This document shows, piece after piece, positions 10,776 through 20,380 of a DNA stretch of 64,000 nt. The stretch lies in the NCBI GenBank assembly GCA_015232405.1, contig JADFZS010000011.1:1-64000 (forward strand). Reading direction: 5' to 3'. Source of the DNA: Magnetococcales bacterium. Lineage in GTDB: Bacteria > Pseudomonadota > Magnetococcia > Magnetococcales > JADFYX01. The notes under the pieces were generated by a model. The model made no database searches. It was not told where the DNA came from and saw only the letters and a list, made by a program, of their open reading frames with translations. Made by a program: the position numbers and the translations under genes. The number at the start of each line of letters is the position of its first letter. The stretch's first letter is position 1.

Positions 10776-11331
10776 CATAATAATCCAACATATAGATGAA
10801 CTACCTGATAATAGGCTCTACCTGATTATTTTGGTGCTGCTTATCATAAGATTAATGAGAATAGCCTCTGGTAGCCGTTTTTCCATCAGCTTTATCAATC
10901 TATTTGGAACATTTTGCCATGAGTTAGCTCATTTTCTGGTTGGTTTTCTGTTATGGGCTAAACCTGTTGGTTTTTCACTATGGCCAAAACGTCAATCGGG
11001 GGGAGGTTTTGTATTGGGTAGTGTCTCTTTTAATAATATCACTTTTTTCAATGCTATCCCTACGGCTCTGGCCCCTCTACTACTGATAGTTTTAGCCTAC
11101 TACATTGAGCTAAATTTTTTCACGCTATTTTATGAAACAACCCTTACATTTATTCTCTACGTTTTTATCATTGTGGTTATTCTAGAAAATGCCATCCCTT
11201 CTGCTACCGACTTCAAGGTAGCCTTTAACAATATCCCCGGGGTGGTTTTCTATGTTGGTGGAACATTGATTTATCTCTACTACGATCAGGTTAGATCTTT
11301 TCTTGCTCCCTGGATAACCATTCCTGGATAA
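10768..11331 (+). CDS. M50-like membrane zinc metalloprotease
   Basis: HELAH (10918-10932) in a transmembrane segment, downstream NAIPSATDF segment with Asp, multiple TM segments. ATG overlaps the upstream gene by 8 nt. Confidence 0.75.
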   Translation: MPDIIIQHIDELPDNRLYLIILVLLIIRLMRIASGSRFSISFINLFGTFCHELAHFLVGFLLWAKPVGFSLWPKRQSGGGFVLGSVSFNNITFFNAIPTALAPLLLIVLAYYIELNFFTLFYETTLTFILYVFIIVVILENAIPSATDFKVAFNNIPGVVFYVGGTLIYLYYDQVRSFLAPWITIPG

Positions 11332-11394
11332 CCAGCTAAAATACCAACATTATCATTAAATAAATAATTCCAGATAAAATCCAAAAATATATGA

Positions 11395-13854
11395 TCAATA
11401 AAAGCTTCTCATTGTTATTATTAGCACTAATAACAAAATAACAGGCCAATACAGTAGTTTAGGAGCGAGATTATCACGCCATTGGATGAATTTGAGTTGT
11501 TGGTTATCACTAAAAAGGTAGGCGTTTATTGATACTAGTAACAGTGCGCCATACATGATTAAAAAGAAGTTTTCTATATAGGCCATTCCTGAAAACTCCA
11601 ACTGGGTACGTAACTGGGAATGACCTATTAAAACACCAAAAAACAGCCCGGCATTTGCACCTAATAAATTTGCCGTATTAAAGCCAAAAACTGATTTTTC
11701 CTTCTTATTGGTAATGGTAAGTAAAAGAGCAAACAGAATAACCGCCACAACTATTACCGGCATCAAGGTGCTGATAAATGGCCCAAGGAAGTTTCTTTTT
11801 AGCAATATGTTAAAATGTAGTTCAGGAAAATTTTCTTCACCAGAATAGCTTGGTAGCCCGAAATTTGTTGTGTAACTGTGGTTGCGATAGCCAAAGTAGG
11901 ATGCCTCAATCTCCCAACCTGGCAAAACAAAATCCTCTTCCAGCCCGGGTTTGGTAATTGGTGTTAAAACTGGGTAAGCTGAAAGGTCTGGGGTTAATAC
12001 CACCGTTGAACCTATCTCTGAATGCCAGATCCTTAACCAGACATTCTCAACATCAAATGGATACTGTGCATAACTGAATGGTTCTCGCAGAGTTATATCA
12101 AAATACCAACCTACAGTATAACTGCCATCCACATGTTTGTGGCGATATGCTTCATTAAAAGAGCTGCTCTCTGCCTCAGGAAAAATAACTCCAGCTTTTA
12201 TGTCGTTACATTTTCCTGATTTTCCCATCTTACGAAACATTAATGGATCATTTTCATCTTTACAGGTTGTGTCTGAAGCTGGAAGCTGCTGCCAGATATA
12301 TCCTGTTACTTGGATGTTGCTTGCTCCAATAAATTTGGCTGATTGAACAAACAACCCCGTCGGCAGGAAAACAACATCCCAATCTTTTAAATTGCCAACT
12401 TGCGAAACCTCACTTTTATAACTTTTTTCAAAAGATTTAAGCTGTCCGAAGCTCAAAATTTTGTTAGGCCAATATCTCTTTTTTACATCCCTCACCTTTG
12501 CTATATTAACAACAGCTTGATTTGAATCACTATCAAGCCAAGCTAAAATACTCGTTAAATTTGACTCATACTTAAACCTTGATTTAGAGACATCTTTATA
12601 GTCGGGTAATTTGATAGCCAGATTCCAAATAAAGCTTATCATCAAGGCTAAAGATATTGCTATTATACCTACCCCCCTCCAGTAGTCAGTATCTTTTTTA
12701 CCCGGTTTTATACCTAAAATTAATAGTAGTCCTGCTATTAGAGTTATCATAGCGGATAAAGCAATCTCTATAAGCTGACGACGACGGTCTAAAGGGTTTC
12801 CTAGTAACTCATCTTTTACAAATACAGCCCCCAGTATCCACCCCGCTTTTACCGATGGTTCAAATACCCACCAAGCATATTTTTTTGATATGGGGTCAAT
12901 CTGTTCGCCAATCTGAGTACCGCTCTTTTTTGCTAAGTTGAAAAGTAAATCAAGGTTTGTTCCTTTTAGATGTGAAGTGTCCTGTTTTAAGGTGATAGCA
13001 CCTTGGGTTTTAGAGCCTAGAGGATGTGCAATATAGACACCCTTTGGAGAGAGTATAAAACTGTATCCTGCCCCCCCTAGCTTTAGAGATGCGAGTAGTT
13101 CAGTAAAATCATCGAGGGTCATGTTTGCCCAAACTACACCTATGGGTTTTTCACCCCGCTCTTTACCTCCAGGTTCATAAAAAGGGACACTAAACTCTGC
13201 AACCATACGCTGGCTTGCTTCACCAAAGTATGGTTCTAGCCACATAGCACCCAAAGATTGCTTTGGGCACTCTTTTATAGAGATTCCTAAAGGGCAGCTA
13301 TACCAAAGTTTGGATTTGCAGGTATAGTCGTAAATTTTGTTTAATAAAACGGTTTTTCGTTTTTTACTACCTTGGTCTTCTCGTTTTAAATAGGTGGCAA
13401 AAAGGTTGTCAGCTAAATCTTGCTCTACACATAGTTTTGCTGGTTGCAAAACTCCACCATCACTCATATGAGGTTCAGGGCGACCCTTGCCAGCAATGTT
13501 TTTTGCATTTTCTTTTATCCATTGAGGTTGAAAGGCGACTCCAAGACCAAAAATGTTAGGATACTTTTTGCTTATCTCCCGTTGTCTCTCTTCTAAATTT
13601 TGCAAAGTCGCTTTTCCGCTATTAAGCTCTTTAACCAAAGCAATGGCAGATTGCTCTACCATGTCGAGAGCAGACTCTATTGTTGGTATTGTTTTTATGA
13701 CCTCATTTCTAGCCTGTTCAAGAGAGGCACTTTCGCTCTTTTTTACCCATTCATTATACTGCATGTAATCTTTAATTAGCCATACAAGGGCAATAACCAT
13801 CAATAACAAGAGGCCCGCGAACGTTTTTTTATTCATTTTATAATAACCATGCAA
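11395..13854 (-). CDS. Cache-domain protein fused to a pentameric ligand-gated ion channel (pLGIC)-like module
   Basis: N-terminal TM, Cache-like sensor region (GLGVAFQPQWI..., WLEPYF...MVAEFSVPFY, GVVWANMTLDDF, LSPKGVYIAHP), two-TM hairpin, then REPFSYAQYPFDVENVWLRIW (YPFD at 12052-12063), LHFNILLKRNFLGPFISTLMPVIVV (M1-like) and three further TM segments ending at the C-terminus. Confidence 0.75.
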   Translation of the reverse strand: MHGYYKMNKKTFAGLLLLMVIALVWLIKDYMQYNEWVKKSESASLEQARNEVIKTIPTIESALDMVEQSAIALVKELNSGKATLQNLEERQREISKKYPNIFGLGVAFQPQWIKENAKNIAGKGRPEPHMSDGGVLQPAKLCVEQDLADNLFATYLKREDQGSKKRKTVLLNKIYDYTCKSKLWYSCPLGISIKECPKQSLGAMWLEPYFGEASQRMVAEFSVPFYEPGGKERGEKPIGVVWANMTLDDFTELLASLKLGGAGYSFILSPKGVYIAHPLGSKTQGAITLKQDTSHLKGTNLDLLFNLAKKSGTQIGEQIDPISKKYAWWVFEPSVKAGWILGAVFVKDELLGNPLDRRRQLIEIALSAMITLIAGLLLILGIKPGKKDTDYWRGVGIIAISLALMISFIWNLAIKLPDYKDVSKSRFKYESNLTSILAWLDSDSNQAVVNIAKVRDVKKRYWPNKILSFGQLKSFEKSYKSEVSQVGNLKDWDVVFLPTGLFVQSAKFIGASNIQVTGYIWQQLPASDTTCKDENDPLMFRKMGKSGKCNDIKAGVIFPEAESSSFNEAYRHKHVDGSYTVGWYFDITLREPFSYAQYPFDVENVWLRIWHSEIGSTVVLTPDLSAYPVLTPITKPGLEEDFVLPGWEIEASYFGYRNHSYTTNFGLPSYSGEENFPELHFNILLKRNFLGPFISTLMPVIVVAVILFALLLTITNKKEKSVFGFNTANLLGANAGLFFGVLIGHSQLRTQLEFSGMAYIENFFLIMYGALLLVSINAYLFSDNQQLKFIQWRDNLAPKLLYWPVILLLVLIITMRSFY

Positions 13855-13999
13855 ATTATTAAGTTGTTTAGACGGATTGCAACACTAAATATTGACTCTA
13901 TCTATCTATGATATATAACTATATACAAATATAATATGATAAATATATTGTTTTGTAAAAAGTTATATATTGTATAGCATATGATATTTATGAATGATT

Positions 14000-14900
14000 A
14001 AGTGCAGTATCAGCTTCATTGGCAAAAAAAGCTTTAAATTTATCAGTTTATTGGTAAAAATTTGGTTGTGATCTATCTGCTGTATAAACTATTGCTGCAG
14101 TTATTAACAAGGAATAATTAAGATGGGGCATAAAATAGCAACTATCAGATAGATTGGACCGGACATCAGAACGATGCCAGTTGGATGATCCATGAATTAG
14201 CCATGGATAAAAAATGGGCAATTGGGCCATTAAAAAAAATGCATCACACCCAATTAGCACAAAATGCCATTGCAGCCTTAAATGCTAAAAAATAATTGGA
14301 TCAATTATTTGTGGTGTGCAAAGATTTGTTAAAACAGGGATATTGGAAAAAACTATCAATGGGTAAGCACTGATCTACTGCAATTAAGTGCAATTTTTTG
14401 TAGTTCAACTGTCAGCAACCTTATATCCTTATCACTTCTGTATTGATTAAGTGATAGTTTAACGAGTTCGTTAGTCAATTCATTATTGCCTTTTGGATGG
14501 CGTTTGATAATGAAATCATCGTTGGAAGTTGCTGCTTGACCCATAATAGTTGCCCCATTTAATTTTCAAGATTGTGTTGCCATCAACAATTTGACGAAAA
14601 CATGGTTTGGCCTGATATAAAGCAACAAACAAGCCAAACTACTGCAAACGAAATAAAACAACTGACTAACCATTAAAAAATGTAAATGCTTGGTTACACA
14701 ATCCCAACATTATCAGCCTTTCTTATAAGAAATACTTAAAACTGTTACTTTCAAATATTCAACCCATAAGCTGCCAAACCATCCTAAAAGAAGAGTGCTA
14801 TATAAGGCAATAAATAGTCATGATTTGTCAATTTAAAAGATTCATTGTCCCTCTTGACCTCATGACAAAAAACAGTGAGACTGTTAGGTTATAGAAACTT
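14000..14900. pseudogene. Gene-poor interval with possible degenerate coding fragments
   Basis: About 1.1 kb between flanking genes with only short interrupted frames, e.g. + strand NYQIDWTGHQNDASWMIHELAMDKKWAIGPLKKMHHTQLAQNAIAALNAKK*. Family not identified. Confidence 0.3.
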
Positions 14901-14947
14901 AGATCAACCTCTTTTAACTATGCCTATTTTTTTTAGGATGAGGTGGA

Positions 14948-15682
14948 ATGACAAAAACAGGCACCAACCCTACTCCTTATGAAGCAGTTATCCTGGCTGG
15001 TGGTCTTGGTAAACGGCTCAGGCAATCCGTACCTGATATTCCAAAGCCAATGGCCCCAATAGGTGATAGACCTTTTTTGGCTCATCTATTGGAAACACTT
15101 GTCAGCCAAGGTATCAGAAGAGTTATTCTTTCGGTTGGCTATAAAAGCAACTATTTTATAGATTATTTTACCGATAGCTATATGGGTATGGAGATTGTTT
15201 ATGCTATTGAGGAGAGACCATTGGGGACTGCTGGGGGTATCCAACTTGCTCTAAACATGGTCAAAGGAGATAGGGCTTATATTCTTAATGGTGACACCTT
15301 TTTTAATGTCCCTTTGTTACAGTTGGAAAAAGCCTATAATAATAACGATTCCAAGCTTGTTATGGCTGTAAAATCCATGGAGAGTTGTGCACGTTATGGT
15401 GCAGTACAAGTTTCTAATGATGGCAGAATTATCGGATTTAGGGAAAAGGGCCAAGTTGCAGGAGGTTTGATCAATGGTGGTGTTTTTCTCTTAGCCACAG
15501 AATTACGTAACAACCTTGATGGCTGCTTTTCGTTTGAAACAGATTTTTTACAGCCAAATGTAAATAAAATTGTCATGTCTACTGTTGAGAACGACGGTTA
15601 TTTTATAGATATTGGAATACCGGAAGATTATTTTGCTGCGCAGAAATATTTGGTTAAACACTCACAACAGGTTAATGTGTGA
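14948..15682 (+). CDS. Sugar nucleotidyltransferase (HddC-like, D-glycero-D-manno-heptose 1-phosphate guanylyltransferase type)
   Basis: AVILAGGLGKRLRQSVPDIPKPMAPIGDRPFL signature; ERPLGTAGGIQLAL; NGDTFFNV. Confidence 0.9.
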   Translation: MTKTGTNPTPYEAVILAGGLGKRLRQSVPDIPKPMAPIGDRPFLAHLLETLVSQGIRRVILSVGYKSNYFIDYFTDSYMGMEIVYAIEERPLGTAGGIQLALNMVKGDRAYILNGDTFFNVPLLQLEKAYNNNDSKLVMAVKSMESCARYGAVQVSNDGRIIGFREKGQVAGGLINGGVFLLATELRNNLDGCFSFETDFLQPNVNKIVMSTVENDGYFIDIGIPEDYFAAQKYLVKHSQQVNV

Positions 15683-17145
15683 ATATTCTTTTTCTCAACC
15701 CGCCTTATTTGGGCCGTTTTTCTCGTACATCACGTAGTCCAGCGGTTACCAAGGGGGGGACATTCTACTACCCTATTTGGCTTGCCTATGCAGCTGGTTT
15801 TGCCGAAAAAGCAGGTAATGATATTCGTCTGTTTGATGCCCCTGCTACGTTGTCAGGCATGGATGAACTTTACACTTTTTTGGGTTCATGGCAGCCAAAA
15901 CTGGTGGTAATAGATACAAGCACACCTAGCATTAACAGTGATGCTTTGGTTGCTGCCAATATTAAAGCCCAATATCCCCAAGCATTTATAATACTGGTTG
16001 GTACTCACCCTTCTGCACTACCAAGAGATTGTATCACCCTTGACAAAGCCATTGATGGGGCAGCGGTGGGCGAGTATGATGCAACCATAGTAGAGCTAGC
16101 AGCTGCTTTAGAAAAAGGTACACCACTTACAGAAGTTTCAGGTCTGGTATTTCGTAAAGAAGATGAAATTGTTGCAGCCAATGCAAGAGAGTTGATCCAA
16201 GATCTGGACTCCCTACCATTTGTATCTGAAACTTATAATAAATATCTGAATGTTTCAGACTATTTTTTTGCTGCTGCCAACTATCCAATGGTAATGGTTA
16301 TCACTGGACGTGGCTGTCCTCATCGCTGTTTTTTTTGTGTCTATCCACAAACATTCCACTCCCATAAATACAGGGTTAGAAGTGCGGATAACGTAGTTGA
16401 TGAGTTTGAATATATCACAAAAAACCTACCCCATGTGAAAGAGATAGGTATTGAAGATGACTGTTTTACTGCCAGTCCCAGCCATGTACGAGAAATTTGT
16501 GAGGGGATTATCAAACGCAATATTAATATTAAATGGTACTGCAACGTCAGGGGTGATGTAAAACTAGATCTGTTGAAATTGATGAAAAAGGCAGGATGCC
16601 GACTTGTAACTGTGGGATTTGAAAGTGGTGATCAAGCCATTCTGGATGCCATGAAAAAAGGTATCAAGCTGGAAAAATATCTACAATTTGTCAAAGATGT
16701 TAAAAAGGCTGGAATGATGGTCCATGGCTGTATGATGGTTGGTAATCCTGGCGACACAAGAGAGTCGCTTTTAGCAAGTTATGAATTTGCAGTAAAAGCC
16801 AACTGTGACAGTATGCAGTTCTACCCTCTATATGTTTATCCTGGTACACAAGCATATGATTGGGCTGTGGATAAAAACTATCTTAGAACCACCAACTTCA
16901 CCGATTGGCTTACTGAAGATGGGTTACACAACTGTGTGCTTGATACACCAGAGTTATCATCACAAGAGATGGTTGAACTTTGTGACTATTATTTAAAAAA
17001 ATATCATCTCAGACCACGTTATATTATGATGAAACTTTGGCAAGGGCTGTTTAACCCAAGCGAAGGTTATCGTACCCTACTCTCGGCCAAGGTATTTTTT
17101 AGTAAATTTTTTGGTGGTCAACTGGGTAAGCAAAACCATGATTGA
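15679..17145 (+). CDS. B12-binding-domain radical SAM protein
   Basis: GTG start overlapping the previous stop; N-terminal cobalamin-binding-type domain, radical SAM motif CPHRCFFC. Confidence 0.92.
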   Translation: MNILFLNPPYLGRFSRTSRSPAVTKGGTFYYPIWLAYAAGFAEKAGNDIRLFDAPATLSGMDELYTFLGSWQPKLVVIDTSTPSINSDALVAANIKAQYPQAFIILVGTHPSALPRDCITLDKAIDGAAVGEYDATIVELAAALEKGTPLTEVSGLVFRKEDEIVAANARELIQDLDSLPFVSETYNKYLNVSDYFFAAANYPMVMVITGRGCPHRCFFCVYPQTFHSHKYRVRSADNVVDEFEYITKNLPHVKEIGIEDDCFTASPSHVREICEGIIKRNINIKWYCNVRGDVKLDLLKLMKKAGCRLVTVGFESGDQAILDAMKKGIKLEKYLQFVKDVKKAGMMVHGCMMVGNPGDTRESLLASYEFAVKANCDSMQFYPLYVYPGTQAYDWAVDKNYLRTTNFTDWLTEDGLHNCVLDTPELSSQEMVELCDYYLKKYHLRPRYIMMKLWQGLFNPSEGYRTLLSAKVFFSKFFGGQLGKQNHD

Positions 17146-18130
17146 TATTTCAGTTATTGTTGTCTGTTTTAACGAGGAAGATAACATCTGGGCATGTCTG
17201 GAATCCCTAACACTCCAGAGCTATCCTGTACATAACTTTGAAATTGTTGTTGTAGATGGTGGCTCCCAAGATCTTACGCAGTCGATCATTGCAGATTTTG
17301 TAAAAGAGTATAGCCACATAAGACTAGTTGTAGAACCCAGAAAAGGGACTGCAATAGGTAGGAATGCTGGGGTGTGGGCAGCCAAACATCAATTTGTTGC
17401 TTTTATCGATGCCGATTGTGAGGCCCCACCTGATTGGTTGCAAAATTTAGCTGATCATTTTTTACACCACAATGAAGTTGACTCCCAAGTGGTTGCAGTG
17501 GGAGGAGGCAACATTCCACCACCAGATAGCAACCCCTTCGTTCAAGCAGTGGGGGTAGCCATGGACTCATTTGTAGGTAGTTTCAACAGTGCCCAGGGCC
17601 GTCAGTTTGCAGAAGCTAAATATGTTTCCAGTTTAGCCACACTAAATGTGCTCTACAAAAAACAGGAAATTGTCGATATTGGAGGGTTTGATATATCCTT
17701 GGGTAGTGAGGCAGAAGATGCGGAACTTAATTTTCGTCTGTTTAGCCTAGGAAAACAGTTTGTTTTTATTCCCGAACTTAATGTTCTGCATAAATTTCGT
17801 CCCACTCCTGCAGTTTGGTTTAAAAATATGGTTCGCTACGGTCGGGGTCGCGCCCGGCTTCTCAAAAGATATCGGGAAATGTGGTCCATCTCTTATATTC
17901 TGCCACCTATTTTTCTTGCTGCATTTTGTCTATTGTCACTCATGTTTGTTCACCCCATATTTTCACTGCCACTGTTATATTTTCCCGTGATAATTGTTTA
18001 TGGGGTATTTCTCTCTGCTAAAAAAAACCAATTGGGTCTTTCCCTGCATGTTGCAATGGTTTTTATTGTGCAGCATTTTGCTTATGCAATAGGAGAGGTC
18101 TCAGGTCTACTTAATCCGCGAGTTAAATAG
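17111..18130 (+). CDS. Family 2 glycosyltransferase (membrane-anchored); true start probably the ATG at 17138
   Basis: ISVIVVCFNEEDNIWACLESLTLQSYP, IVVVDGGSQDLT, FIDADCEAP; C-terminal TM segments. Confidence 0.92.
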   Translation: MVVNWVSKTMIDISVIVVCFNEEDNIWACLESLTLQSYPVHNFEIVVVDGGSQDLTQSIIADFVKEYSHIRLVVEPRKGTAIGRNAGVWAAKHQFVAFIDADCEAPPDWLQNLADHFLHHNEVDSQVVAVGGGNIPPPDSNPFVQAVGVAMDSFVGSFNSAQGRQFAEAKYVSSLATLNVLYKKQEIVDIGGFDISLGSEAEDAELNFRLFSLGKQFVFIPELNVLHKFRPTPAVWFKNMVRYGRGRARLLKRYREMWSISYILPPIFLAAFCLLSLMFVHPIFSLPLLYFPVIIVYGVFLSAKKNQLGLSLHVAMVFIVQHFAYAIGEVSGLLNPRVK

Positions 18131-18206
18131 TTAAACCACCATTATCAAATATTGTTTTAAGGCTGCATTTTTTCGGGTTTTACAAAATATGGGAAAAAAC
18201 TAAAAA

Positions 18207-19178
18207 ATGATAATCACCAGGACACCTTTTAGGGTTAGTTTTGCCGGTGGTGGCAGCGATTTACGGGATTATTATAATCAAAGGCCATACGGGGCTGTAG
18301 TTAGTGCAGCGATCCAAAGCTATATGTATATAATTATCCACCCCTATTTTCATGACAAAATCCGTATAAAATATTCCAAGACTGAAGATGCTGAATCTGT
18401 AGAAGAGATAAAACATCCTATTGTGCGGGAAGTTTTACGCAAAGTAGCCGTAGATAAAGGTATTGAGATTGCTTCTTTTGCTGATGTACCAGCTGGAACT
18501 GGCCTTGGTTCTTCAAGTTCATTTACCGTCGGCTTGCTCCATGCACTATATGCTTACAAGGGAGAGAAGGTCGATAAGGAAAAGTTGGCCCAAGAGGCAT
18601 GTGACATCGAAATTGAGATATTAAAAGAGCCTATCGGCAAACAGGATCAATATGCAGCAGCTTTTGGTGGTCTAAACTATATCCGTTTTAACCAGGATGA
18701 GTCAGTTAAAATTGCTCCAATTTCTTTGGAACAGGGTGGTTTAGCAAAACTATCAGAGAAGTTAAAGCTCTATTATGTGGGTGGCAACCGTTCAGCCAGC
18801 AACATTCTATCGCAACAAAAGTCTAACTTAAAAGATAAGAACAAACTTGCACAACTTGATAAAATGGTCTCTCTTGCTGATGATCTAAGGGGAAGCTTTC
18901 ATGAATGGAAGGTAGAACATCTGGCTAAAAACCTCCATAAGGGCTGGCAATATAAACAGGAGTTAGCAACAGGTATTGGTAATAAACATGTTGAGGAATT
19001 GATGGAGAAAGCTGTACAACTTGGAGCCAAAGGGGGAAAGCTCCTTGGTGCTGGAGGAACTGGGTTTTTGTTGATATATGCTGATAACCATGAAGAGATA
19101 ACTGCAAAACTAGGTTGCCGTAGCCTTCCTTTTTCAATTGATAAAGATGGCTCTAAAGTTATATCGAGCCTCAGATAA
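18207..19178 (+). CDS. GHMP kinase (D,D-heptose 7-phosphate kinase/HddA-like)
   Basis: TPFRVSFAGGGSDL N-terminus, PAGTGLGSSSSFTVGLL GHMP motif, GAKGGKLLGAGGTGFLL. Confidence 0.9.
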   Translation: MIITRTPFRVSFAGGGSDLRDYYNQRPYGAVVSAAIQSYMYIIIHPYFHDKIRIKYSKTEDAESVEEIKHPIVREVLRKVAVDKGIEIASFADVPAGTGLGSSSSFTVGLLHALYAYKGEKVDKEKLAQEACDIEIEILKEPIGKQDQYAAAFGGLNYIRFNQDESVKIAPISLEQGGLAKLSEKLKLYYVGGNRSASNILSQQKSNLKDKNKLAQLDKMVSLADDLRGSFHEWKVEHLAKNLHKGWQYKQELATGIGNKHVEELMEKAVQLGAKGGKLLGAGGTGFLLIYADNHEEITAKLGCRSLPFSIDKDGSKVISSLR

Positions 19179-19255
19179 CTCTACTATTTTGCCTTTGACT
19201 TTTTGCTATTTCGCCATCATTCTAGATGCTTTTATAACAAGCTTCTTAAAAGAGG

Positions 19256-20002
19256 TTGATAGTGGCAAACAGCAACAGTGATGCAGATACCAAGGGTCAT
19301 TTGGTTATTATTCCTGCTTATAATGAAGCCCAAAATATCGGTGAGGTACTAACAGAACTACAAAAATATGGTTATGATGTTGTTGTAGTTGATGATAATT
19401 CAGATGACAACACTGCTAAAATAGTGGAACAACATGGTGCAACACTATTAAGCCACTGTTCAAATATGGGGTATGGGGTTGCTCTGCAAACGGGCTACCA
19501 TTACGCCATTCAAAAAAGATATGATTATGTTGTTCAAATGGATGGTGATGGTCAGCACTCACCTGAATTTGTCAAGTTGCTTTTTGATACATTAGAAGAA
19601 AAACAGGTGGACTTGGTAATTGGTAACCGTCACACCATGGTTGGCAGCTACAAAGTACCAAAACATCGCCGAGCTGGACAAAAGCTATTCAGCTCTCTAT
19701 TAAGAATATTCTCAGGTCTAAAAATTGAGGACCCTACTAGCGGGTTTCAGGCTCTACGCCGTAATGTGCTTAAGTTTTATGTAAGCGATCTTTTTCCCGA
19801 TGATTTCCCTGATGCCAACATATTACTGTTATGCCACCGAATGGGCTTTAAAGTTGTAGAAATACCTGTTGTTATGCATGAATCCAGCGGAGTTTCAATG
19901 CACAGAGGTTTCTGGCGACCAATTTTTTATGTAACCCTGGTAATTTTTTCCATCTTGGTAGGGCTGTTTACCAAGCTACCAAAAAGAGAGGATGAAAATT
20001 AA
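19256..20002 (+). CDS. Family 2 glycosyltransferase, dolichol-phosphate mannosyltransferase-like
   Basis: IIPAYNEAQNIGEVL, VVVDDNSDDNT, QMDGDGQHSPE. Confidence 0.92.
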   Translation: MIVANSNSDADTKGHLVIIPAYNEAQNIGEVLTELQKYGYDVVVVDDNSDDNTAKIVEQHGATLLSHCSNMGYGVALQTGYHYAIQKRYDYVVQMDGDGQHSPEFVKLLFDTLEEKQVDLVIGNRHTMVGSYKVPKHRRAGQKLFSSLLRIFSGLKIEDPTSGFQALRRNVLKFYVSDLFPDDFPDANILLLCHRMGFKVVEIPVVMHESSGVSMHRGFWRPIFYVTLVIFSILVGLFTKLPKREDEN

Positions 20003-20006
20003 ATAA

Positions 20007-20372
20007 ATGACTCCTAAACAGTATGCTCTTCTAATTATACTTGGTCTTCTCTCTTTGGTTTTGGTGACCACACTTATCCAAAAAAATCGTATTCGTATCC
20101 GTTACAGCATACTCTGGGTTGCTATCAGTTTGTTTTTCTTGACAATCCCTCTTTTTGTAAATTTTTATACCGCATTTGGAGAGCTAATAGGTATTATCAA
20201 TCCCATATCCCTGTTTTTCTTTGGTGCAACCATAGGGCTTTTTCTCCTAAGTCTACAGTTCACCTTGGCATTAAGTGTCGCTTTTAACCAACGCAAAGCC
20301 ACAGTTCAACAAACGGCACTTTTGGAAGAAAGAATAGAAAAACTGGAGAAATTGTTAGCAAGTAAACAGTAG
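20007..20372 (+). CDS. DUF2304-like small membrane protein
   Basis: Two/three TM segments with RIRIRYSILW pattern, adjacent to a GT2 gene as commonly seen. Confidence 0.75.
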   Translation: MTPKQYALLIILGLLSLVLVTTLIQKNRIRIRYSILWVAISLFFLTIPLFVNFYTAFGELIGIINPISLFFFGATIGLFLLSLQFTLALSVAFNQRKATVQQTALLEERIEKLEKLLASKQ

Positions 20373-20380
20373 GAACAAAG

